Made by a program: the position numbers and the translations under genes | Part shown: in pieces, positions 53,629-64,000 of the stretch | How positions within the stretch are numbered: the first letter of the stretch is position 1 | How the letters are laid out: the number at the start of each line of letters is the position of its first letter | NCBI RefSeq assembly: GCF_005405125.1 | Contig: NZ_BJDL01000011.1 | Coordinates: 60,356-124,355 of the forward strand | DNA from: Lactiplantibacillus songbeiensis | GTDB taxonomy: Bacteria; Bacillota; Bacilli; Lactobacillales; Lactobacillaceae | Length of the DNA: 64,000 nucleotides | Direction of reading: 5' to 3' | Notes under the pieces: generated by a model | Database searches by the model: none | Told to the model about the DNA's origin: nothing | Seen by the model: only the letters and a program-made list of their open reading frames with translations

Positions 53629-54055
53629 AGTGATGCGCCACGTTCAACCGGTTCATCGCCCGCCGCAACGCGACACGCGCCCGGGCCAACTCAGCATCAT
53701 CATGCTTTTGTTGGGCCGCTTGAATCCGGCTTTCCGCCCGTTTTCGAGCGTTTTCCGCCCGCGCAACATCGATATCATTCTGACGTTCAGCACTGTCCGC
53801 CACGATAGTCGCGACGTTGTCACTGAATTCTACGAAACCGCCGTTAACGGCAATTTCATCGTCTTCTTGATCAGTTTCGATTTGCTTGATACGGACCTCG
53901 TCAATTGCCAATGATGCAATCACGGGGATGTGATTAGGCAAAATCCCGAGTTCACCGTTAATCGTCCGGACGATCAACATCGGTGTCTTGTTTTCATAGA
54001 CCTGACCGTCGGGAGTTACGATGCTAACGGTTAATGCAGTTGCGTTTTCCGCCAT
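53627..54055 (-). CDS. atpC: ATP synthase epsilon subunit
   Basis: This F1 central-stalk subunit has an N-terminal beta sandwich (TVSIVTPDGQVYENKTPMLI) and a C-terminal helical hairpin rich in Ala and Arg (ARAENARKRAESRIQAA). Its 142-aa length is normal for a two-domain epsilon. GGAGG precedes the ATG. It is the last gene of the operon, and its stop codon overlaps a repeat C remnant. Confidence 0.95.
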   Translation of the reverse strand: MAENATALTVSIVTPDGQVYENKTPMLIVRTINGELGILPNHIPVIASLAIDEVRIKQIETDQEDDEIAVNGGFVEFSDNVATIVADSAERQNDIDVARAENARKRAESRIQAAQQKHDDAELARARVALRRAMNRLNVAHH

Positions 54056-54066
54056 GCTAACCCCTC

Positions 54067-55476
<1,410 letters not shown>

Positions 55477-55494
55477 TTAATTCCTCCCAATTCG

Positions 55495-56439
55495 TTATTC
55501 TTGCGCTACCAAGCCACCGGTGATTTCCGTAATTTCAGTGGTAATCGCAGCTTGACGCGCACGGTTATATTTAAGATTCAACTTATCAATTAAATCGCCA
55601 GCATTATCTGATGCCGCCTTCATCGCTGTTGACGATGACGCGTGCTCAGCAGTTTTGGCATCCAAAATGGCACCATAAACTAAGCTTTCAGCATATTGTG
55701 GCAATACGGCCGACAAAATCGCGTCTTCTGACGGTTCCATTTCGTACTCAGGACCGACATCGACCCGGCTATCTTTGGCTTTACGATTATCCTGTTCACT
55801 TTGTTCAAACGTTTCTTCAGAGATTGGCAACATTTTAATTGCCCGAAACCCAGAAGATAACCGGTTGATAAAGTGATTATAGAACACATAAAGTTCATCG
55901 AAGACTTCGTTATGATACATCGAAGTCACCGTTTTAACGATTTCACGAACTTCTTTAAAAGTTGGGACGTCAGAGACGCCGCGGTATTCATACGCCACGT
56001 TTAACCCGTTCTTTTTATAAAAGTCTGCGCCAGTACCACCGACCGCTAAGACGACCGCGTTATCAGCATTTAACTTATGAGCTTGCATAAAGTCGTTCGT
56101 CTGTTTCAAGACGTTACTGTTATAGCTACCCACTAAACCACGATCAGACGTGATCACTAATAACCCAGTCCGTTTAACGGGGCGTTTCGCCAATAATTCA
56201 CTGACCGAAATGGTGTTGGAATTACTGTTAGGAACGCCGGCACTTGCTGACATCAGATGAGCTTTGGCAAGATGTGAAACGATACTTTCAACTTTAGAAG
56301 CGTACACCTGATACGTACTCGTATGCTTTTGAATCTGGTTCAACTTTGACGTTGAGACCATTTGCATTGCGGTCGTAATCTGATGGGTCTTCCCGGTTGA
56401 GTCAATCCGGCGCTTGACATCCATTAATGATTCTGCCAT
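55495..56439 (-). CDS. atpG: ATP synthase gamma subunit
   Basis: This rotating F1 shaft has the N-terminal coiled coil [22 protein letters not shown], the central [20 protein letters not shown] motif and a C-terminal helix [17 protein letters not shown]. At 314 aa it is somewhat longer than the usual 285-290; the extra residues lie around 205-225 ([19 protein letters not shown]). Confidence 0.98.
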   Translation of the reverse strand: MAESLMDVKRRIDSTGKTHQITTAMQMVSTSKLNQIQKHTSTYQVYASKVESIVSHLAKAHLMSASAGVPNSNSNTISVSELLAKRPVKRTGLLVITSDRGLVGSYNSNVLKQTNDFMQAHKLNADNAVVLAVGGTGADFYKKNGLNVAYEYRGVSDVPTFKEVREIVKTVTSMYHNEVFDELYVFYNHFINRLSSGFRAIKMLPISEETFEQSEQDNRKAKDSRVDVGPEYEMEPSEDAILSAVLPQYAESLVYGAILDAKTAEHASSSTAMKAASDNAGDLIDKLNLKYNRARQAAITTEITEITGGLVAQE

Positions 56440-56469
56440 GCACTACTCACCATCCTTTTCAGCCATCAT

Positions 56470-58551
<2,082 letters not shown>

Positions 58552-58565
<14 letters not shown>

Positions 58566-59070
58566 GCTTTCCCAACCCTTCAATATACGAATTAATTAAT
58601 GCTTGTTGGCCTTCAGGGTCTAATTGCTTCTTGATGATCTTTGAAGCAATCTGAACAGAAATGTCAGCAACGTCAGATTGGACGTTCTTTAAGGCATCCT
58701 GACGCTCCTGTTCAATATCCTTACGCGCGCTTTGTTTATACTGCGTAGCTTCGTTTTGAGCGTCAGCCACGATAGTTGCACGTTGCTTTTCACCGCTTTG
58801 CTTAGCTTCAGCGACAATGCCGCTAGCTTCCGTACGGGAATGTGACAACGCATCACGCCGTTGGTCAGCTAAATCGCTGGCTTCTTTACGTGACTTTTCA
58901 GCCGTATCAATATCGTTAGCGATCTTGTTGGCCCGTTCACCCATCATTTTCGTAATAGGATTCCATGCGACCCAAGCAATCAACGCCATCAAAATGATAA
59001 AACTAATCGCAATAAATAACATATCGCCGAGATATAGACCGGATGCACCGATAATTAAATGCGAGAGCAT
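58552..59070 (-). CDS. atpF: ATP synthase b subunit
   Basis: This peripheral stalk membrane anchor has one N-terminal membrane helix (about residues 15-35, DMLFIAISFIILMALIAWVA) and a long charged amphipathic helix (KSRKEASDLADQRRDALSHS). The ATG at 59070 follows AGGAGG. Length 172 aa. Confidence 0.96.
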
Positions 59071-59122
59071 CTAATGACACCTCCTTCTTCCATTTTTATC
59101 AAAATGAATTGTCGATTAATGA

Positions 59123-60090
<968 letters not shown>

Positions 60091-60129
60091 TGAATATCAC
60101 CTCTTTCCTTAAATTTCGGTGTTACGATA

Positions 60130-60158
60130 ACCTTAACGTGTCCTATACATAACGTCAA
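60130..60158 (-). promoter_or_regulatory. atp operon promoter
   Basis: TTGACG (60158-60153), a 17-nt spacer and TAAGGT (60135-60130), with transcription starting about 30 nt before the atpB GTG. The -10 is mediocre, so a promoter nearby is possible. Confidence 0.55.
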
Positions 60159-60368
60159 TTGTATCGAAACATGAAATAGTAAATTAGAGTTACCCCTAAT
60201 CAAAATACAATGGTAATAATACCACCACCGCAATAAAAATTCAAAATAATTTCATCTTTTCTTGATTGGGTGAAAATCCCACGGCCGTAAGCTTTCATTT
60301 AGCTTTCAAGTCGTGGGATTTTCATTAAGTCAGGCACGTTTTCACTTTTTACCACTTAGTGTTGGCGC

Positions 60369-61649
60369 TTACTTCTCATTAACCGCCGCTTTTGGTAACA
60401 CTAGGTTCATAATAATTCCTAACACAGTTGCGACCGCTAAACCACTAAATTGGAAGCTACCTAATTGCAAATACGCATTCCCAATCCCGATAACTAATAC
60501 GGCTGAGGCAATCATTAAATTCCGTTTTTGATTAAAATCAACTTTATTATCAATAAGAATCCGCATACCGCTAGAGGCAATCACCCCAAATAAGAGGAAG
60601 CTGACCCCACCAATGACGGGTGACGGAATACTTTGAATCAACGCTGATAATTTGCCAACGAAACTAAAGACAATCGCGAAGAAGGCGGCACCGCCTAAAA
60701 CGTAAATACTGTGTACCCGGGTAATGGCTAAGACCCCGATATTTTCACCATAAGAGGTCACTGGCGGCCCCCCAACGAACCCAGCAATAATTGAAGCAGT
60801 CCCATCACCGGCCAAGGTATGACTCAGGCCTGGATCTTTAAAGAAGTTTCGTTTGGTTAACTTATTCAAGACCATGATATGACCCATATGTTCAGACATC
60901 GTGACAAAGGCAATTGGGGCCATACTGAAGATGGCGCCCCAGTAGATCCCAGGATGATAGCTAATGAACGGTACCTGGAAGTCTGGTAAGACGAACCATT
61001 TAGCGGCCATAACTGGCGCAAAATTTACAATCCCGAAGAGGACCGCAATCACATAGCCACAGACCAGCCCTAATAAGATTGGCACTAAGCTCATAAACCC
61101 ACGCAGATACATGTTGAAGATGACCGTTAAGATCATCGTCAACATGGCAACGGCAAAGAACCGGAGATCATAGTTATTGCCATTCATCGTGGCATCTTTC
61201 GCCGCAGTACCAGCTAAGGACAGCCCAATAACCATGACGATTGGCCCAACCACGATTGGTGGTAAGGCCTTATCAATCCAGTCGGACCCAATCAGGGTAA
61301 CCAACAAGCTCACACAGAGATAAACGACCCCAACAGCCACGGTCCCTTGGGCAATCGCTGGATACCCCGCCGTCTTCATCAATGATTGCATCACGACAAT
61401 AAATGAAAAACTTGATCCCATGTAAGCGGGAATCTTATGCCGCGTGATTAAGATATAAATTAAGGTCCCGACCCCAGAACTGAATAAAGCGATCCCTGGG
61501 TTCAACCCAACTAGAATCGGCACCAGGACGGTGGACCCAAACATCGAGAATAAATGCTGAATCGAAAGTCCTAACCAACTACCAAACTTCGGCCGATCAT
61601 GAATGTCTAAGACGACATCATCATTATGAAACGCCGTTTGCTTTGCCAT
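60369..61649 (-). CDS. Uracil permease, NCS2/UraA family
   Basis: This is a proton-coupled uracil importer of about 14 membrane segments. Family marks are QHLFSMFGSTVLVP near the N-terminus, MSEHMGHI (the conserved Glu in the substrate site), and TSYGENIGVLAITRV (the second Glu). Its 426-aa length is standard. A PyrR-type attenuator lies directly upstream, so uracil nucleotides should repress it. I leave out a symbol because pyrP and uraA are both in use. Confidence 0.93.
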   Translation of the reverse strand: MAKQTAFHNDDVVLDIHDRPKFGSWLGLSIQHLFSMFGSTVLVPILVGLNPGIALFSSGVGTLIYILITRHKIPAYMGSSFSFIVVMQSLMKTAGYPAIAQGTVAVGVVYLCVSLLVTLIGSDWIDKALPPIVVGPIVMVIGLSLAGTAAKDATMNGNNYDLRFFAVAMLTMILTVIFNMYLRGFMSLVPILLGLVCGYVIAVLFGIVNFAPVMAAKWFVLPDFQVPFISYHPGIYWGAIFSMAPIAFVTMSEHMGHIMVLNKLTKRNFFKDPGLSHTLAGDGTASIIAGFVGGPPVTSYGENIGVLAITRVHSIYVLGGAAFFAIVFSFVGKLSALIQSIPSPVIGGVSFLLFGVIASSGMRILIDNKVDFNQKRNLMIASAVLVIGIGNAYLQLGSFQFSGLAVATVLGIIMNLVLPKAAVNEK

Positions 61650-61676
61650 AGTGCACCCCTATCGAAAAAATTTATA

Positions 61677-61790
61677 AAAGAAAAGACAGACCCCCACTCA
61701 AAAGCGGCTGGTCTGTCTGAATTGGATTCACCTATGGCAGGTGAAATTCCGGTCATCCTTTTCAGCCTCTCTGAGCTAAATTAAAGGAAC
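61677..61790 (-). promoter_or_regulatory. PyrR-dependent attenuator of the uracil permease
   Basis: The minus strand reads CTCAGAGAGGCTGAAAAGG (61776-61758), a good match to the PyrR RNA-binding consensus with its invariant GAGAGG loop. A terminator follows: AGACAGACC pairs with GGTCTGTCT (61719-61677), with T-rich tail. UMP-bound PyrR is expected to stabilise the anti-antiterminator and allow termination. Confidence 0.9.
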
Positions 61791-61808
61791 TGTTTTGTTG
61801 TTGTGTTT

Positions 61809-61837
61809 AGAATACTCGTGTTAGTTGAGTTTGTCAA
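61809..61837 (-). promoter_or_regulatory. Uracil permease promoter
   Basis: TTGACA (61837-61832), a 17-nt spacer and TATTCT (61814-61809). The -35 hexamer abuts the first of three tandem repeat C copies. Confidence 0.9.
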
Positions 61838-61838
61838 C

Positions 61839-61960
61839 AGAGTGTGAACGAGGGCGGGAGTTGATGAGCATTGCCTAGCTATCACAATTACTCAGTGCCC
61901 TTCTGAGTAGTTGTGATGGCGTAGCAAGCGGAGTCAACTGCCCGAGTGAACACGTTTCAA
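61839..61960 (+). repeat. Tandem repeat C, copy 1 of 3
   Basis: It begins AGAGTGTGAAC and ends GAACACGTTTCAA. The outer stem includes CGGGAGTTGA / TCAACTGCCCG. The core is GAGCATTGCCTAGCTATCACAA ... TTGTGATGGCGTAGCAAGCGG, given here in parts: GAGCATTGCCTAGCTA and GGCGTAGCAAGCGG. The inner palindrome centres on ACTCAG/CTGAGT. Confidence 0.9.
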
Positions 61961-62083
61961 CAGAGTGTGAGATCCGACGGGTTGCTCCTGAGCATTGCCT
62001 AGCTAGTCAATTATACCGGTGATCTTCCGGTATGGTTGACTGGCGTAGCAAGCGGAGGGAGTAGTCGGGCCGAGCACGTTTCG
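61961..62083 (+). repeat. Tandem repeat C, copy 2 of 3
   Basis: It follows copy 1 with no spacer at CAGAGTGTGA. The inner palindrome is AGTCAATTATACCGG / CCGGTATGGTTGACT, closer to the 26.7-kb copy than to copies 1 and 3. It ends in GAGCACGTTTCGG. Confidence 0.88.
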
Positions 62084-62208
62084 GCAGAGTGTGAGGTAAA
62101 GCGGGTTGGGGTCGAGCATTGCCTAGCTATCACAATTACTCGGCGCACTTCCGAGTAGTCGTGATGGCGTAGCAAGCGGAGTCCCCAGCTTTGCCGAACA
62201 CGTTTTGA
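62084..62208 (+). repeat. Tandem repeat C, copy 3 of 3
   Basis: It again starts at CAGAGTGTGA. The outer stem is GTAAAGC...GGGG with CCCC...GCTTTGC. The inner palindrome TATCACAATTACTCGG / CCGAGTAGTCGTGATGG resembles copy 1. It ends GAACACGTTTTGA. Confidence 0.88.
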
Positions 62209-62613
62209 CCAGCCAGAACAAACCAGCTATCCATAAATTCAAGCAAGGTACTTACTTCCCATCAATAACCATTATTAATTATCACGACATAAGTAATCAA
62301 CCAAACTAAAAAATCAGCATTAACGAGAACTCACCTTACGATTATAATCGACATTTTTAACTTTTCTCTACCATAATATTCTACTCAACCGTGCGGCTAT
62401 GCGTTGGCCGCTATTTAACTTAAATTGCAAGTTAGTACGAATGATGCTTTTTAGTTGACCTTTTATCGCCTAACGAAGGAAACACCCATATTTAAAATAA
62501 CTGTTCACAAGATTAGGTTTAAATACATTCTAATTAGTATAATCCCGTTAGTGCGCGTCAGGTAGCTAGTGCTTAGTAGAGATAATGAGTCGTTCATAAG
62601 ATCTAATGGACGA
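62209..62613. other. AT-rich gap between the repeats and the drug exporter
   Basis: About 400 bp with no gene-like frame and no repeat copy. An inverted repeat (GTCGT...CAT/ATG...ACGAC, about 62594-62619) overlaps the exporter stop codon but lacks a T-run, so it is a poor terminator. I see nothing else. Confidence 0.5.
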
Positions 62614-63936
62614 CTAACCCTGCTGCCGATGCTTACGACTTTGCAAAACAAAAGCGGCAACCAAGCTCAATACCGAAATTGCCGAGATGATTAGTAACTG
62701 CATAATATAGCTCGTTACGCCATTATGCACACCACTGGTAAGTGCAACAACTGCTGAGATACCAACTGATTGACCAAACTGATGAACTGTATTAACCACC
62801 CCAGAGGCAGCTCCAGCAATTTCAGGATCAGTATTGGCCACACCTTCCGCCGTCAGCGGACTAAGGACGAGGCCTTGACCAATACCAAATATAACCATTG
62901 GAATGGCAATGGCCAACCAGTAACCACGATTTAAGCCAATCACTACCGTCAGAAAAACACCGATTGTCACAAATAAAACCGCGATCACAATCAACCGCGC
63001 ATTTCCTAACTTGGTAGATAAATTCGAAACTTGCAAAGCACTCAAAAATTGGGGAATAGTTGCTGGTAAAAACGCCAGTCCGGTCAGTAACGGCGTAAAT
63101 CCATAAATATGCTGTAAGGCCTGCGTTGTGACAAAGAAATATGCAAACGCTGCTCCGATAAAGAAGAACCGGGCAATATACGCACTATTGCGTTGGCGGT
63201 CAGTAAACAAGCGTAACGGCATAATCGGATTTTTAACCACGTGTTCCGCATAGACAAACAACCCTAACGCGATAATTGCAATGATTAGGGCCAGCAGTTG
63301 GTAAATCGTGCCATCAATGCTGTAAACCAAAGCCGATAACCCAAGTACTGATAAAAAGGTACCAATCAAATCAAGATGATTGGTCCGTCTGTGACCACTA
63401 TCTTCAACAAAGCGGAGCGTCAAAACAAACATTAGCAAGCCAACTGGCACATTTAAGAAAAAGCCATATCGCCAAGAGAAGACACTCGTAATGACGCCAC
63501 CAAGTACCATGCCAAAACTGGCCCCAATCCCAGCTGTTGTCCCATAGGCCGCAATTGCCCGAGCGCGCATCGTCCCATGATAATTGTCCAATAAAAGTGC
63601 CAAGGTAGTCGGTGCCAAGATTGCCGAGCCAATGCCTTGAAAAGCTCGCATTGAAATAATCATCAGTGCATTCGTCGCTACTCCCACCATCAATGATCCC
63701 AAGGAGAATAACAATAAGCCAATTAAAAACACCCGTTTACGTCCATAGACATCCCCAACACGGCCGCCAAACAATTGAAACCCACCAAAAGTCAGCGTAT
63801 AGGCACTACTGACCCAAGCGAGCGTTTGCGAATTCAAATGAAGATCCGTTGCTATTTTGACGGTACTGGTAAAAACAATCGAATTATCCAAAAGGATCAT
63901 AAAATAGCTTAATAAAATAATCGCCTCAATTGTCAA
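62614..63936 (-). CDS. MFS drug:proton antiporter, DHA2-like
   Basis: This is a major facilitator with motif A as GGRVGDVYGRKR, the DHA-specific motif in GASFGMVLGGVITSVFSWRYGFFLNVP (read as SWRYGFFLNVPVG), and about 13-14 membrane segments in 440 aa. The substrate is unknown; a toxic compound or dye is likely from the family. The N-terminus is uncertain. The only start in frame upstream is TTG 63936, which has no ribosome site and is itself a TTGACA promoter-like hexamer. ATG 63900 would cut into the first helix. A perfect palindrome lies just upstream. Confidence 0.85.
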   Translation of the reverse strand: MTIEAIILLSYFMILLDNSIVFTSTVKIATDLHLNSQTLAWVSSAYTLTFGGFQLFGGRVGDVYGRKRVFLIGLLLFSLGSLMVGVATNALMIISMRAFQGIGSAILAPTTLALLLDNYHGTMRARAIAAYGTTAGIGASFGMVLGGVITSVFSWRYGFFLNVPVGLLMFVLTLRFVEDSGHRRTNHLDLIGTFLSVLGLSALVYSIDGTIYQLLALIIAIIALGLFVYAEHVVKNPIMPLRLFTDRQRNSAYIARFFFIGAAFAYFFVTTQALQHIYGFTPLLTGLAFLPATIPQFLSALQVSNLSTKLGNARLIVIAVLFVTIGVFLTVVIGLNRGYWLAIAIPMVIFGIGQGLVLSPLTAEGVANTDPEIAGAASGVVNTVHQFGQSVGISAVVALTSGVHNGVTSYIMQLLIISAISVLSLVAAFVLQSRKHRQQG

Positions 63937-63949
63937 ATCAAGTGCAACA

Positions 63950-63967
63950 CTAAGAATCTATTCTTAG
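63950..63967. promoter_or_regulatory. Palindromic operator candidate upstream of the drug exporter
   Basis: CTAAGAAT-CT-ATTCTTAG is a perfect 8-bp inverted repeat with a 2-nt centre, 14 nt before the annotated exporter start. Its size and place fit a TetR- or MarR-type repressor site. No regulator gene is visible before the window ends. Confidence 0.6.
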
Positions 63968-64000
63968 AAGTGGTCTAGTTGCTAAGCTAGTTCAGGCATT

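Noticed and set aside
53595..53632. Terminator of the atp operon at the atpC stop codon
   Set aside because: The short palindrome has no T-run. The hairpin at 53512-53560 with a T-run is the better terminator, and the sequence matches the ends of repeat C.
61839..62208. CRISPR-like array
   Set aside because: Units are about 123 bp, abut without spacers and form hairpins; no cas genes are present.

Overview
The window looks like chromosome of a lactic acid bacterium of the Lactiplantibacillus plantarum group. The reasons are the moderate GC content, the clear Gram-positive Shine-Dalgarno and sigma-A signals, the tRNA- and PyrR-dependent leader RNAs, a D-Ala-D-Lac type Ddl, and a familiar gene order (minDC-mreDCB-radC-folC-valS, rpsD, gshF, rarA, metNIQ, rodA-yidD-mbl, murA, atp operon, uracil permease). 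The species is inferred from gene content, not from a database match. Most genes lie on the minus strand.

Layout. 1-5.1 kb: the upstream part of a T-box leader with a likely histidine specifier, then minD, minC, mreD, mreC, mreB (cell shape and division-site selection) and a RadC-family gene. 5.1-10.5 kb: folC, valS with its T-box leader, and tpx. 10.6-14.4 kb: a stand-alone glutamate-cysteine ligase under a Fur-like box, an ABC transporter, and a divergent membrane-anchored XRE regulator. 14.7-22.7 kb: thiI and its cysteine desulfurase, ezrA, a free-methionine-sulfoxide reductase, rpsD, and small conserved genes. 22.7-27.8 kb: gshF, rarA, a candidate 6S RNA, a small membrane protein and a universal stress protein. 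27.8-34.5 kb: a seven-gene operon of three zinc-ribbon membrane proteins (one with a PrsW-type protease domain) and four secreted proteins, three of them tandem paralogues. An XRE regulator is divergent to it. 35.6-42.9 kb: a HTH-TPR regulator, a membrane glycerophosphodiesterase, the D-Ala-D-Lac type ligase, an MDR oxidoreductase, a DUF2785 protein and an L-2-hydroxyacid dehydrogenase. 43.4-46.4 kb: metQ, metI and metN behind a methionine T-box. 46.4-52.4 kb: a GcvH-like protein, rodA, DUF2969, yidD, mbl, a GNAT enzyme, murA and DUF1146. 53.6-60.1 kb: the eight-gene F1Fo ATPase operon. 60.4-64 kb: a uracil permease behind a PyrR attenuator, and a drug exporter.

The most unusual structure is non-coding. 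Three families of roughly 120-180 bp imperfect palindromes (A, B and C below) fill most of the larger intergenic gaps. In families A and B the outer arms differ in sequence from copy to copy yet stay self-complementary, while core segments are conserved. Family C occurs as a tandem triplet upstream of the uracil permease, inside the valS T-box leader, directly after the thiI stop codon, after the candidate 6S RNA, and as a 34-bp remnant at the atpC stop codon. I see no transposase, integrase, CRISPR array, tRNA or rRNA in the window.
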